Positions 16,093 to 24,810 are shown, counted from the stretch's first letter. The stretch: 64,000 bases of DNA from Xanthomonas sp. DAR 80977 (GCF_041240605.1 NZ_CP162487.1:3851001-3915000), one strand, 5' to 3'. Numbers and translations are program-made. The notes: generated by a model from the letters alone, not told the origin.

Positions 16093-16274
16093 CCACGCGC
16101 TGGACTTACCTCACTGTCGAAGTGAATCTCAAGCCCACCTTTCTCGGCAAGGTGGACGCCGAACCGATCCAGGCCGAGCTGAACAAGCAAGGCGCCCTGG
16201 GCTGGGAACTGGTCAACGTGATCAGCTCGCCGCGGCTGTGGCCGGTGCTGCTGGTGTTCAAGAAGGCGAGCTGA
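16089..16274 (+). CDS. DUF4177 small protein (61 aa)
   Basis: A 61-residue protein with a single DUF4177 domain: WTYLTVEVN at the start, LNKQGALGWELVNVIS in the middle and VLLVFKK at the end, the typical strand-helix-strand arrangement. Its function is unknown. The ATGA overlap with the Arc-type gene shows that the two are co-translated. Confidence 0.8.
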   Translation: MTTRWTYLTVEVNLKPTFLGKVDAEPIQAELNKQGALGWELVNVISSPRLWPVLLVFKKAS

Positions 16275-16275
16275 C

Positions 16276-17568
16276 ATGCGCCCACGCCGCCACCTCGGTC
16301 CCATGCTGGCATCGCTGCTGTTCCCGGCCGCTGCACTGGCGGCCTCGCCTCAGCAGGCAGCGAACACGCTGCTGGATCGCCTGCAGGCCGGCGACTACAC
16401 CGCCGCAACCGCCGATTTCGATGCGCGCATGCATGCCGCGTTGACGCCGCAGAAGCTCGCCGCGGTCTGGACGTCACTGCAACGCCAACTCGGTCCGCTG
16501 CAAGAGCGCGGACACTCCGAGCAGCAGACCGAGGGCACAACGACGCTGGTCCTGGTGCCGCTGCAGTACGCCAAGGGCGAACTGCAGGCGCGCGTGGGCG
16601 TCGATACCGAGGGCAAGATCTCCAGCCTGCTGATCGTGCCCGCCGCTTCCGCCGCGCCACCGGCAGCGCCCGACGCCGACGCCCGCTACACCGAACAGGC
16701 CGCCAGCGTCGGCGACCTGCCAGGCACGCTTACCCTGCCCAAAGGCACCGGCCCCTTCCCCGCCGTCGTGCTGGTCCATGGCTCCGGCCCGCACGATCGC
16801 GACGAAACCATCGGCCCCAACAAGCCGTTCCTGGACCTGGCGCATGGCCTGGCCGAGCATGGCATCGCGGTCCTGCGCTACGACAAACGCACCTACGCCA
16901 AACCCGAATCGATGGCCGGCGCACGCCTCAGCGTCGATGGCGAGACCACCAACGACGCGGTGGCCGCGATCGCCTCGCTCGCCGGCAACCGCGCGATCGA
17001 CGCGAACCGCATCTACCTGTTCGGCCACAGCCAGGGCGCGCTGCTGGCGCCGCGCATCGCCGCGCGCTCGCGGCACGTGGCCGGCATCGTGCTGTTGGGC
17101 GCACCGGCACGCCCGTTCCTGGATCTGCTGCTCGAGCAGATGCGCGCGCTGGGCTCGCCGCAGTCCGCCATCGACCAGGTGCAGGCCGAGGTCCGCCGCA
17201 TCCGCGAGCCTCCTCCGGCGGGCGCGGCCGCCGGCGACACGGTGCGCCTGCTCGGCATCCCGGTTCCCGCCGCGTACGCACGCGACCTCGACCGGATCGA
17301 CCCGGTCGCCGAGCTGCGCACGCTCGGCCCGATGCCGGTGCTGTGGCTGCAGGGCGAGCGCGACGTGCAGGTCACCGCGCCGGACTGGCAGCGCTGGCAG
17401 CAGGCGCTGGGCGAGGACCGGCGCGCGACCCTGCACCGCTATGCGCAGCTCAATCACCTCGGCATCGCCGGCAGCGGCGCACCATCGCCGGCCGAGTACG
17501 GGCAGCCCGGCCATGTCGACCCGCAGCTGATCGCCGATACCGCGCAGTGGATCCGGGCGCAGCGATGA
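16276..17568 (+). CDS. Exported alpha/beta hydrolase with DUF3887-like N-terminal domain
   Basis: A 430-residue exported protein. Signal peptide of about 22 residues (LASLLFPAAALAA), then a domain of about 100 residues resembling DUF3887 (ANTLLDRLQAGDYTAATADFD), then an alpha/beta hydrolase: VLVHGSGPHDRDE (oxyanion loop), the nucleophile elbow GHSQG, the acid in LQGERDVQV and the His in QLNHLG. An esterase or peptidase on a periplasmic substrate is likely; which is unknown. It begins one base after the DUF4177 stop and overlaps the next gene by ATGA. Confidence 0.85.
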   Translation: MRPRRHLGPMLASLLFPAAALAASPQQAANTLLDRLQAGDYTAATADFDARMHAALTPQKLAAVWTSLQRQLGPLQERGHSEQQTEGTTTLVLVPLQYAKGELQARVGVDTEGKISSLLIVPAASAAPPAAPDADARYTEQAASVGDLPGTLTLPKGTGPFPAVVLVHGSGPHDRDETIGPNKPFLDLAHGLAEHGIAVLRYDKRTYAKPESMAGARLSVDGETTNDAVAAIASLAGNRAIDANRIYLFGHSQGALLAPRIAARSRHVAGIVLLGAPARPFLDLLLEQMRALGSPQSAIDQVQAEVRRIREPPPAGAAAGDTVRLLGIPVPAAYARDLDRIDPVAELRTLGPMPVLWLQGERDVQVTAPDWQRWQQALGEDRRATLHRYAQLNHLGIAGSGAPSPAEYGQPGHVDPQLIADTAQWIRAQR

Positions 17569-18131
17569 ACGGCATGCACCGGACCTCCCGCGCCACGCCT
17601 GCCGCCCGCGGCTACCGCGTCGCCCCGCCCGGCCGCCTGCCGCTGCTCGGCCTGTGGCTGCCGCTGCTGCTCGCCGCCGGCCTGGTCGCCGCAGTGGGCC
17701 TGTCCAGCCCGGACCGTGGGCATCGCCTGCACTGGGCCACGCTGGTCCTGCTGCCGGCGACCGGCACGGTGCTGAGCCTGCTGTACCTGCGCCGCGGCAT
17801 CCGCCTGGATGGACCGACCCTGCTGGTCCGCTCCAGCCTGTTCACCTCGCGCACCGACCTCGCGGCAATGGACCTGGCGCATGCGCGGGTGGTGGACCTG
17901 GCCGAACACGGCGAATTCGCGCCGACCCGCAAGACCATCGGCTATGGCCTGCCCGGCTTCAAATCCGGCCATTTCCGCATGCGCAACGGCGCCCGCGCGT
18001 TCTGCCTGCTCACCGATGCCAGCCGCGTGCTGGCGCTGCCGCTGCGCGACGGGCGCTGGCTGCTGCTCAGTCCCGAACAGCCGCGGCAACTGCTGCAGGA
18101 TCTGCAACGGCTGGCCGCGCACCGCACTTAG
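17565..18131 (+). CDS. Membrane protein with PH-like domain
   Basis: A 188-residue protein with two membrane helices (about residues 25-46 LGLWLPLLLAAGLVAAVGL, and 56-74 LVLLPATGTVLSLLYL). A beta-rich cytoplasmic part follows (GIRLDGPTLLVRSSLFTSR, FRMRNGARAFCLLTDASRVLAL, GRWLLLSPEQP) that looks like the bacterial PH-like (bPH) fold. Function unknown. The ATG at 17565 overlaps the hydrolase stop, so it is co-translated. Confidence 0.72.
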   Translation: MNGMHRTSRATPAARGYRVAPPGRLPLLGLWLPLLLAAGLVAAVGLSSPDRGHRLHWATLVLLPATGTVLSLLYLRRGIRLDGPTLLVRSSLFTSRTDLAAMDLAHARVVDLAEHGEFAPTRKTIGYGLPGFKSGHFRMRNGARAFCLLTDASRVLALPLRDGRWLLLSPEQPRQLLQDLQRLAAHRT

Positions 18132-18146
18132 CCCTACCCTGTGCGG

Positions 18147-18953
18147 ATGCGCCCCGCTCCCGCCCTGCTGCTCAATACCGAATGCATCGAACTGCTGCCG
18201 GCCGCGCTGCTGCGCGCGCGCAGCAACGCCGACGCGCGTCTGCTCGCGCAGGCGACCTGGCTGCTGCGGCGCAAGTGCGACGGCCGCTACCTCGCCGTCG
18301 CCTCCGCGCACGGCATGCACGCACTGTTGCCGCGGCTGATGCACGAACCCGGCATCGACGCGGCACTGGACCGCCTCGACGCCCTGCCCCTGCGCCGGCA
18401 GCCCGACGACGCCACGCTGCTGCCGCTGAGCGCCTTGCACGAACGCCTGGCCGGCCTCGGCCTGGATGCCGAGGACTACGCGCGCAGCACCGGCCTGTCG
18501 ATCCAGGCCGAACCCGCCACCCTGCACGCCGCCGGCCGCGACCGCTACCGGCGCCCGCTGTGGCTGAGCGCCGGTGCCGCGCGCGCCTGGCACGCACTGC
18601 AGCGCGCGGCCGCGCGCGACGGCGTGGTGCTGGAGGCGATCTCCGGCTACCGCAGCCACGACTACCAACTGGGCATCTTCGCGCGCAAGTTCGCGCGCGG
18701 GCAGAGCCTGCAGCAGATCCTGCAGGTCAATGCCGCGCCCGGCTACAGCGAGCACCACAGCGGCGACGCGCTGGACATCGGCACGCCCGGCGAGCCGCCG
18801 GCCGAGGAGAGCTTCGAGCGCACCGCGGCCTTCGCCTGGCTGCAGGCGCACGCCGGCGGCTTCGGCTACCGGATGAGCTATCCGCGCGGCAATCGGCACG
18901 GCATCGTCTACGAGCCCTGGCATTGGCGCTGGCACGCGCAGGCGCCGGCATGA
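18147..18953 (+). CDS. D-alanyl-D-alanine carboxypeptidase family protein (VanY/M15B)
   Basis: A 268-residue protein with a C-terminal M15B zinc carboxypeptidase domain: the SGYRSHDYQ segment, SEHHSGDALDIG (zinc His and Asp) and EPWHWRW (second zinc His) are all present. Such enzymes trim D-Ala from peptidoglycan. The N-terminal 110 residues do not match the family and no clear signal peptide is seen, which is odd for a cell-wall enzyme. A GTG at 18141 could be used instead of the ATG at 18147. The stop overlaps the next start. Confidence 0.85.
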   Translation: MRPAPALLLNTECIELLPAALLRARSNADARLLAQATWLLRRKCDGRYLAVASAHGMHALLPRLMHEPGIDAALDRLDALPLRRQPDDATLLPLSALHERLAGLGLDAEDYARSTGLSIQAEPATLHAAGRDRYRRPLWLSAGAARAWHALQRAAARDGVVLEAISGYRSHDYQLGIFARKFARGQSLQQILQVNAAPGYSEHHSGDALDIGTPGEPPAEESFERTAAFAWLQAHAGGFGYRMSYPRGNRHGIVYEPWHWRWHAQAPA

Positions 18954-19540
18954 GCCATCGCGCAGCGCGCCTGCTGTTGCGCGGCAGCCTGGCGTGTTGC
19001 GCCCTGGGCGGGCTGGCCCTGTCGTTTGCCGCCTCCGCGCAGTGGCACGATCGCCGGGGCACGCCGCTGCCCGACAGCGCCGGGCGCGCGCACGACAAGA
19101 ACTTCGCGGCAACGGTCCATGTCGCCGACGAAGCCGCGTTCGCGCGGTTCGGAGAAGAATGGACCGAGACCGACAGCCGCCACAGCCCGCACCTGCGCAC
19201 GACCGCACGCGTGCGCCGCGGCGAGCCGCTGCGCGTGGTCGTGCTGTATTCGGGCTGCGCGCCCAGTCCGAACAACGACGGTGCCTGCGACGCGCAGCTA
19301 AGCCTGCGCATGCTGGGTCCGGACGGCCGCGCCGCGTTGCAGGAGCCGGCGCGGCCGCTGACCATCGGCGGCGGCAAGCCGGCCGCGCCCGGCATGCTGG
19401 AACTGGCGCCGCTGTCGCTGCAGCTGCGCTTCGAGCCGGAGGATCCGCTCGGCACCTATACGCTGCACGCCACGCTCCACGATCCCAGCCAGGACGCCTG
19501 GGTGCGCGTGCAGACGCAGGTGGAACTGGTCGCGGACTGA
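18950..19540 (+). CDS. Exported protein of unknown function
   Basis: A 196-residue exported protein not recognised. Signal peptide LACCALGGLALSFAASA (cleavage near residue 30). The mature part is beta-rich: NFAATVHVADEAAFARF, LRVVVLYSGCAP, GTYTLHATLHD and VRVQTQVEL, like a periplasmic beta-sandwich or pilus-assembly-type domain. Two Cys (SGCAP, GACDAQ) may form a disulfide. It overlaps the carboxypeptidase gene by four bases. Confidence 0.7.
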   Translation: MSHRAARLLLRGSLACCALGGLALSFAASAQWHDRRGTPLPDSAGRAHDKNFAATVHVADEAAFARFGEEWTETDSRHSPHLRTTARVRRGEPLRVVVLYSGCAPSPNNDGACDAQLSLRMLGPDGRAALQEPARPLTIGGGKPAAPGMLELAPLSLQLRFEPEDPLGTYTLHATLHDPSQDAWVRVQTQVELVAD

Positions 19541-19579
19541 CGCCCCACCCCTGCCAACACCACCGAGAGCGCCTTGCTT

Positions 19580-21013
19580 ATGGACGAGCACATCGACACC
19601 CAACGCCGCGCGGCCAGCGCCGCCCTGCTCGGCGCCGGCGCCGCCCTGGTCCTGCCGGGATGCGGGCGCGACACCGCCGCCGCGCCGCAGGTCGCCGACA
19701 TCGCCGGCATCGACCGCACCGCGGTCGCGCGCATCGCCAGGCCGCGCAGCGTGGCCGAGGTCGCCGCGCTGTTGCGCGACAGCCGCGGCGCGGTCTCGAT
19801 CGGCGGCGCGCGCTACAGCATGGGCGGGCAGATCGGCGCCGCCGGCTCGCTGCACCTGGATCTGCGCGACCTGGTCGGGCTGGTGCGGCTGGATCCGGCT
19901 GCGCAGCGCATCCGCGTGCGCAGCGGCATGCGCTGGCGCGACCTGCAGGACCTGATCGATCCGCACGACCTGGCGATCGCGGTGATGCAGAGCTACAGCA
20001 ATTTCAGCGTCGGCGGCTCGGTCGCGGTCAACTGCCACGGCCGTTATCTGCATGCCGGACCGATCGCGCACACGGTGCAGGCGCTGCAGTTGGTCGACGC
20101 GCAGGGCCAGGTGCACGAACTGGACCGCGCACACGATGCCGAACTGTTCGCCGCGGCGATCGGCGGCTACGGCGGACTCGGCGTGGTCACCGAGGTGGAG
20201 TTGTCGCTGGCCCGCAACGACATGCTGGAGCGGCATGCGCAGCGCGTGGCGCTGGCGGACTATCCGGCGTTCTTCGCCGAACGCATCGCCGCCGACCCGC
20301 GCGCGGTGCTGCACAACGCCGACCTGATGCCGCCGCACTTCGACCGCCCGCTGGCGGTGACCTGGCGGCGCAGCGATGCCGCGCCCACCGACACGCGCCG
20401 GCTGGTGCCGCGCGGGCAGGACTATGCGCGCGAACAGAACCTGATCTGGGCGGCCTCGGAACTGCCGCTGGGCGAGGCGCTGCGCGAGCGCTACCAGACC
20501 GAACCGCTGCTGCACACGCCGGCGGTGATGCGCCGCAACTGCCAGGCCAGCCTGGATGCGCGCTCGCTGGAACCGCGCACGCGGCGCATGTCCACCTACC
20601 TGCTGCAGGAGTATTTCCTGCCGCTGCCGGCCTTCGCCGCGTTCGCGCGCGCGATGGGCGCGATCCTGCGCCGCCACGACGTCAACGCGCTCAACGTTTC
20701 GATCCGCCACTCGCCTGCCGACACCGTGTCGTTGCTGCGCTGGGCGCCGCAGCCGGTGTTCTCCTTCGTGCTGTACTACAAGCAGCGCAGCGGCGCCGCC
20801 CCGGACCGGGCCGCGGCGGTGTGGACCCGGCAGCTGATCGACGCGGCGCTGGCGCACGGGGGCCGCCACTACCTGCCGTACCGGCTGCACGCCACGCCGC
20901 GCCAGTTCGCCGCGGCCTATCCCGAAGCCGAGGCGTTCGCGCGCATCAAGCGCCGCATCGATCCGCAGCAGCGCTTCCGCAACCGGCTGTGGGACAAGTA
21001 CCTGCCGGCATGA
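19580..21013 (+). CDS. FAD-linked oxidoreductase (PCMH-type, GlcD/ALO-like)
   Basis: A 477-residue FAD-binding oxidoreductase. The PCMH FAD fold is visible: PRSVAEVAALLRD, SIGGARYSMGGQ, HLDLRDLVGLVRLD, VRSGMRWRDLQDLI and SVGGSVAVNCHGRYL. A substrate-binding C-terminal part follows with RIKRRIDPQQRFRNRLWDKYLP, typical of D-arabinonolactone- or alditol-oxidase-like enzymes. An N-terminal segment TQRRAASAALLGAGAALVLPGC resembles a twin-Arg signal with a lipobox, so the enzyme may be a periplasmic lipoprotein. The start is the ATG at 19580, with GAGAG upstream (TTG at 19574 also fits). Confidence 0.85.
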   Translation: MDEHIDTQRRAASAALLGAGAALVLPGCGRDTAAAPQVADIAGIDRTAVARIARPRSVAEVAALLRDSRGAVSIGGARYSMGGQIGAAGSLHLDLRDLVGLVRLDPAAQRIRVRSGMRWRDLQDLIDPHDLAIAVMQSYSNFSVGGSVAVNCHGRYLHAGPIAHTVQALQLVDAQGQVHELDRAHDAELFAAAIGGYGGLGVVTEVELSLARNDMLERHAQRVALADYPAFFAERIAADPRAVLHNADLMPPHFDRPLAVTWRRSDAAPTDTRRLVPRGQDYAREQNLIWAASELPLGEALRERYQTEPLLHTPAVMRRNCQASLDARSLEPRTRRMSTYLLQEYFLPLPAFAAFARAMGAILRRHDVNALNVSIRHSPADTVSLLRWAPQPVFSFVLYYKQRSGAAPDRAAAVWTRQLIDAALAHGGRHYLPYRLHATPRQFAAAYPEAEAFARIKRRIDPQQRFRNRLWDKYLPA

Positions 21014-21117
21014 GGCCGGCACGCTGGCGCTCGCGGCAGAAATCTGCGGCGGCCTGGCGCTCAAGTTGCCGCGCCTGCGGCCGATGTCGCAGCGACACTT
21101 CGAGGAGATCCACGCTG

Positions 21118-21639
21118 ATGGAACAGAACCCTTATTCGGCGCCGGCAGCCGGCGCCCATGCAGCTCCCGCCGCGCCACTGAGCAAGGCGCCGGACAGCGT
21201 GCTGCGCAGGATCAAGGTCGGCTGGATCGTGGCCGCGTTGTGCGCGGCGATCAACCTGCTCGGCGGACTGGTCGCACTCAAGAACGGCAACACCGCCGTC
21301 GGCGTGGCCAGCGTGATCGAGGCCATGTTCATCGCAGCGCTGGCCTGTGGCGTCCAGCGCAAACACCGGGTGGCGGCAAGCGTGTTGCTGGCCTACTACG
21401 TCCTCGCCCGGATCGCCATGCTGCTCACCGGCCATCTCAGTGGCGCGGTCCTCGGCGTGATCGTGATCCTGGTCTACCTGAGCGCGGCGCGCGCCACCTT
21501 CGAATACCACCGCTGGCTGCAGCAGGAACGGCGCTTCCCGTCCTCGCAGCGACCGCGCTTGAGCGACGATCCGCTGTTCCGCACGCCAGCGCCAGCGGCC
21601 CAGGCTGCACCTGAAAGTGCCGCGTCACCAGCGCCCTGA
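21118..21639 (+). CDS. Small integral membrane protein
   Basis: A 173-residue protein. Residues 1-28 are Ala/Pro-rich. Four hydrophobic helices follow: GWIVAALCAAINLLGGLVAL, VGVASVIEAMFIAALACGV, VAASVLLAYYVLARIAMLLT and GAVLGVIVILVYLSAARA. The C-terminal tail is polar, Pro/Ala-rich. Family unknown. The ATG at 21118 has a GAGGAG ribosome site at 21101-21106. Confidence 0.7.
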   Translation: MEQNPYSAPAAGAHAAPAAPLSKAPDSVLRRIKVGWIVAALCAAINLLGGLVALKNGNTAVGVASVIEAMFIAALACGVQRKHRVAASVLLAYYVLARIAMLLTGHLSGAVLGVIVILVYLSAARATFEYHRWLQQERRFPSSQRPRLSDDPLFRTPAPAAQAAPESAASPAP

Positions 21640-21794
21640 ACCAGCGGCGATCGGCGCTGCTCCCGCGAACACGGCGTTAGCCGCTTTGCGGCATCGCCGA
21701 AGGCGACGATCTTTCGCAGGGTGGGCCACTGGACATCGCCGTTAGATGCGGCGGAAGGCCCAACGTTGACTCCAGGCGCACGTCCTGTAGGACC

Positions 21795-21864
21795 TGTAGG
21801 AGCGGCTTCAGCCGCGACCGGCCTTTTTCGGTAAAGCCCGGTCGCGGCTGAAGCCGCTCCTACA
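21795..21864. repeat. REP-like hairpin, 27-bp perfect arms
   Basis: Perfect arms of 27 bp (21795-21821 with 21838-21864), starting TGTAGGAGCGGCTTCAGCCG, with a 16-nt loop. Followed on the plus strand by seven A, not T. Identical in arm sequence to 22012-22081. Confidence 0.9.
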
Positions 21865-22011
21865 AAAAAACGTAGCCCCGCTACTCCTGCGAGCGCGGCG
21901 TGGGCGGCTTCGCGGCGTCGCTGAAGTCGGCGATCTTCCACGGGATCCACTGGACATGCCGACATGCCGACATGCGTAGGAAGGCCCCACGGCAACTCCA
22001 GGCGCATCTCC

Positions 22012-22081
22012 TGTAGGAGCGGCTTCAGCCGCGACCGGCCTTTCTCGGTAATGCCCGGTCGCGGCTGAAGCCGCTCCTACA
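22012..22081. repeat. REP-like hairpin, second copy
   Basis: Perfect 27-bp arms (22012-22038 with 22055-22081), 16-nt loop. It sits 15 bp beyond the glycosylase stop. Without a T-run on the 3' side of the minus-strand transcript it could still slow exonucleases, as REP elements do. Confidence 0.9.
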
Positions 22082-22096
22082 AAAAAACGTAGCCCG

Positions 22097-22771
22097 CTAC
22101 TCCTGCGAGCGCGGCGTGGGCAGCTTCGCGGCGTCGCTGAAGTCGGCGATCTTCCACAGGTAGAACGCCGCGTAGCTGCGGTACGGCCCCCAGCGCTCGC
22201 CGCGGGCCAGCAACTCCTTCGCGGTCGGCGGCAGCTCCAGCCTGTCCACCCGCTGCGCACCCTTGCGCACGCCCAGGTCGTCCACCGGCAGCAGGTCCGG
22301 CCGGCCCAGGCGGAACAGCAGCATCATCTCCACGGTCCAGCGGCCGATGCCGCGGATCGGCAGCAGCGCCTGCACGATCGCCTCGTCGTCCATGAAGGCA
22401 AGCTTGCGCAACGAGGGGATCTCGCCGGCCGCCTCGCGCCGGGCCAGGTCGCGCAAGGCCAGCGCCTTGTTGCCGGATACGCCGCAGGCGCGCAGGCCGG
22501 TATCGTCGATCCGCGCCAGCGTGTCGGCGTGCAGCCGCGCGCTGCCGATCGCCGCCTCGACGCGGCCGACGATGGTGGCCGCGGCCTTGCCGCTGAGCTG
22601 CTGGAACAGGATCGCGCGGGCCAGCGCATCGACCGGGTCGAAACGCCTGGACCAACCCGGCTGCGCCGCGATCGGGCCGATCCGGCGCATCCACGCGCCG
22701 AGCCTGCGGTCGCGCCGGCTCAGGTCGTCGTAGGCCGCCTGGGTATCGAATCCGCGCGGGTAGCGGGGCAC
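22097..22771 (-). CDS. DNA-3-methyladenine glycosylase II (AlkA-like, HhH-GPD)
   Basis: A 224-residue base-excision-repair glycosylase that removes alkylated purines. Seen: DALARAILFQQLSGKAAATI, the helix-hairpin-helix LPIRGIGRWTVEMMLL and the catalytic Asp in LPVDDLGVRKG. It lacks the N-terminal domain of E. coli AlkA, as in the short Mag-like class. The start is a GTG at 22771. It follows the DUF423 gene with a 4-bp gap, so the pair is an operon. The 3' end has been copied downstream (21640-22096). Confidence 0.9.
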   Translation of the reverse strand: MPRYPRGFDTQAAYDDLSRRDRRLGAWMRRIGPIAAQPGWSRRFDPVDALARAILFQQLSGKAAATIVGRVEAAIGSARLHADTLARIDDTGLRACGVSGNKALALRDLARREAAGEIPSLRKLAFMDDEAIVQALLPIRGIGRWTVEMMLLFRLGRPDLLPVDDLGVRKGAQRVDRLELPPTAKELLARGERWGPYRSYAAFYLWKIADFSDAAKLPTPRSQE

Positions 22772-22775
22772 CGCG

Positions 22776-23147
22776 CTACCGCCTCAGCGCGTCCAGCGCC
22801 CACAGCACCCAGCCCAGCATCAGCGTGGTGCCGCCGACCGGGGCCAGCCGCGTCGGCCACTGCGCCAGCGCGTTGCCGGCCAGGCTGCCGGCGAACAGCA
22901 GGGTGCCGAGCAACAGCAGGGCCAGCGCGGCGCGCGCGAGCAGGCGTTCGCTGCTGCGGGCCAGGGCCGCCAGCGCCAGCCCGTGGCCGAAGGCGTACAG
23001 CGCCGCGGTCTGCAGATGCGATTGCGCCAGCGGCTCGCTCACCCCGTGCGAGGCGTAGGCCGACAGGCCGATCGCCGTGGCCGCCAGCAGGCCGCCGGCA
23101 CAGGCCAGCCACGACCGTTTGCGCGAACGCCGCTCCAAATTCAGCAT
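22776..23147 (-). CDS. DUF423 small membrane protein
   Basis: A 123-residue protein of the DUF423 (YgdD) family with four membrane helices: WLACAGGLLAATAIGLSAYASHG, ALYAFGHGLALAALA, ALALLLLGTLLFAGSL and PVGGTTLMLGWVLWALDAL. The AYASHG and FAGSL...PVGGT signatures fit the family, whose role is unknown. The start is the ATG at 23147. It is upstream of, and nearly joined to, the AlkA-like gene. Confidence 0.88.
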   Translation of the reverse strand: MLNLERRSRKRSWLACAGGLLAATAIGLSAYASHGVSEPLAQSHLQTAALYAFGHGLALAALARSSERLLARAALALLLLGTLLFAGSLAGNALAQWPTRLAPVGGTTLMLGWVLWALDALRR

Positions 23148-23182
23148 GACGATGCTCCGTTGCGGCCGGTGTTCCGGCTCCC

Positions 23183-23220
23183 CATAAACGAAACGCGCCG
23201 CAAGCAGCGGCGCGTTTCGT
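23183..23220 (-). terminator. Rho-independent terminator of the SRPBCC gene
   Basis: A 13-bp perfect stem ACGAAACGCGCCG (23188-23200 with 23208-23220), loop of 7 nt. On the minus strand it ends in CGTTTCGTTTATG. It lies 26 bp past the stop at 23247 and before the DUF423 start. Confidence 0.78.
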
Positions 23221-23246
23221 GGTCACTCATCCATCCAGGCGACGGC

Positions 23247-24413
23247 TTACTTGATCGCCCAGTAGATGTCGTACGTGCCTTCCGGCGAGAACGACTTGTC
23301 CACCCCGCCCTTCCAGGCTTCGTACGGACGGTCGGTCACGTCGTAGCCGCTGGTCGCGGCCCAGGCGCGGACCGCATTGCGTGCCGCATCCAGGCCCGCC
23401 ATGTGGCCGGTGTAGCTGGCGAACGCGGAACGGTGCGCCTCGGTACGCAGGTAGGTGACCGGCGCGCCCTGCGGGATGGTCAGCTTCAGCGGTTCGCCGC
23501 TGGCGGCGACCGGGGTCGCGTCGACCGGGGCGGCAGGCGCGGCTGCGTCGTCCTTCTTCTCTTCCGGCTTGGCCGCCACGTCCGGCTTCGGCGCGCCGCC
23601 GGCACGCTTGCGCACCGGCTGGGACACGTCGAAGGCGTACTTGTCGGAACCGAAGTCGGTGGTGACGATGCGCACCGGACCCGCAGCTTCCAGGCCGTTG
23701 GCGTCCATCACCCGCTTGATCCACTCCTGGTTGTCCTTGATGGACTTCTTGATGGTGTCGTTGTCGCGGTCGACATTGCCGGCGTTGACCACCAGCAGAT
23801 CCTCGGCCGGGACGTCGACGACCTTCAGGTCCTTCAACGGGGTTTCCTCGGCGCGGTAATCGACGTTCGGCACGGTGGCCAGCACGTTGCTCAGCCGCGA
23901 CAGGCCCAGCTTGATGTCGTCGCCGACATGGCGGCTCACGTACAGGCCGGCGTAGCGACCGAACAGGTCCCAGCCGTACTTGACCGTGTAGTCCTGGGTG
24001 ATCTTGACGTTGCGACCGCTCTTGCCGGTCGGCTCGAGCTTGAACGACGTGGTCTTGTCGCTGCCCTTGCTCTCGTCTTCGATGCCGATGACGACTTGCT
24101 TGTTCTTCTCGGTCGAGGTGATGGTCCAGCTGCCCTTGCCGATGTAGCCCTCGTTGGAGGTGTAGTCGAGGCGGGCGCCGACGCCGGCTTCGGGACCGGA
24201 AAGCTTCAATTGGATACGCGGATCGCGCAGCACCAGAGGGTTCCAGTCCTTGAACCGACGCAGGCTGTTCACCGTGTCATAGACAATGGTCATGCGTCGA
24301 TTGGTCTCGACGCTCTCGGACATGTGACGCTCCGAAGGCAACACCAGGCCGACGATGACGAACAGGCCAGCCACGATCCCCAGTGCGATCAGGAACTCGA
24401 TAATACGGGTCAT
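23247..24413 (-). CDS. Membrane-anchored SRPBCC / GyrI-like ligand-binding protein
   Basis: A 388-residue protein. One N-terminal membrane helix (IIEFLIALGIVAGLFVIVGLVL, residues 4-26). An SRPBCC (polyketide-cyclase/START-like) domain follows, roughly residues 35-170 (TNRRMTIVYDTVNSLRRFKDWNPLV, VGARLDYTS, GSWTIT, TSFKLEP). The C-terminal part (PVTYLRTEAHRSAFASYTGHM, GTYDIYWAIK) looks like a GyrI-type effector-binding domain, interrupted by a Lys/Ala/Pro-rich linker (residues 270-300). Hydrophobic ligand binding is inferred from the folds. It has its own terminator. Confidence 0.82.
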   Translation of the reverse strand: MTRIIEFLIALGIVAGLFVIVGLVLPSERHMSESVETNRRMTIVYDTVNSLRRFKDWNPLVLRDPRIQLKLSGPEAGVGARLDYTSNEGYIGKGSWTITSTEKNKQVVIGIEDESKGSDKTTSFKLEPTGKSGRNVKITQDYTVKYGWDLFGRYAGLYVSRHVGDDIKLGLSRLSNVLATVPNVDYRAEETPLKDLKVVDVPAEDLLVVNAGNVDRDNDTIKKSIKDNQEWIKRVMDANGLEAAGPVRIVTTDFGSDKYAFDVSQPVRKRAGGAPKPDVAAKPEEKKDDAAAPAAPVDATPVAASGEPLKLTIPQGAPVTYLRTEAHRSAFASYTGHMAGLDAARNAVRAWAATSGYDVTDRPYEAWKGGVDKSFSPEGTYDIYWAIK

Positions 24414-24784
24414 TCAGGAGGTCTCCGGGGCCGATCCCACGGCCGGGTTAATGAAGCGAAGCGCCCATCCTAGCAGGCTTCGCGGCTTGTGGTCAGCAGA
24501 TGGCGACGCGGAATTCGGCATAGTGGCGAAAACCCCGCGAACGCGCCGTGCAAAGCGCAGCCGCGCGGCCGAACGGGCGACCAGACCATTGTCGCCCGGG
24601 CAGTGGCGGACAGGCCGGTGCCGGCGCCGGATCGCCGCAGGCAAGCCAGACGAGGCGTGGCGTTTGCGGCCGCCGGCGGGCGCCGCGGCCGGGCCGGGCG
24701 GCCAGACCACTGAATCCGGACCGCGGCCGCGGCGGGCCGGCGGCCTGGACCGACTGTGGGTTGGGGGACGCCTGCCGCTTCGCG

Positions 24785-24810
24785 CGTCGCGACTGAAGTC
24801 GCTCCCACAA
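24785..24810. repeat. REP-like element (CGCGACTGAAGTCGCTCCCACA)
   Basis: A GCGACTGAAGTCGC palindrome related to those at 1908-1932 and 30228-30545. Confidence 0.65.

Larger units (their letters stand above)
21640..22096. repeat. Tandem repeat array containing copies of the AlkA-like gene's 3' end
   Basis: The stretch holds a ~217-bp unit repeated in tandem. Each unit carries about 60 bp matching the last codons of the glycosylase gene next door (copies at 21658-21722, degenerate, and 21880-21943, near perfect; the gene itself is at 22097-22158). After it come a spacer and the hairpin at 21795-21864 or 22012-22081. Translated in the gene's frame, copy two reads DAAKPPTPRSQE then stop, against DAAKLPTPRSQE in the gene. 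Unit copy one is well decayed, so the duplication is not recent. Confidence 0.85.

Noticed and set aside
21795..22081. The two long hairpins as rho-independent terminators
   Set aside because: No T-run follows the stem in the direction of the minus-strand gene; the A-run lies on the wrong side. They match a dispersed REP-like family.
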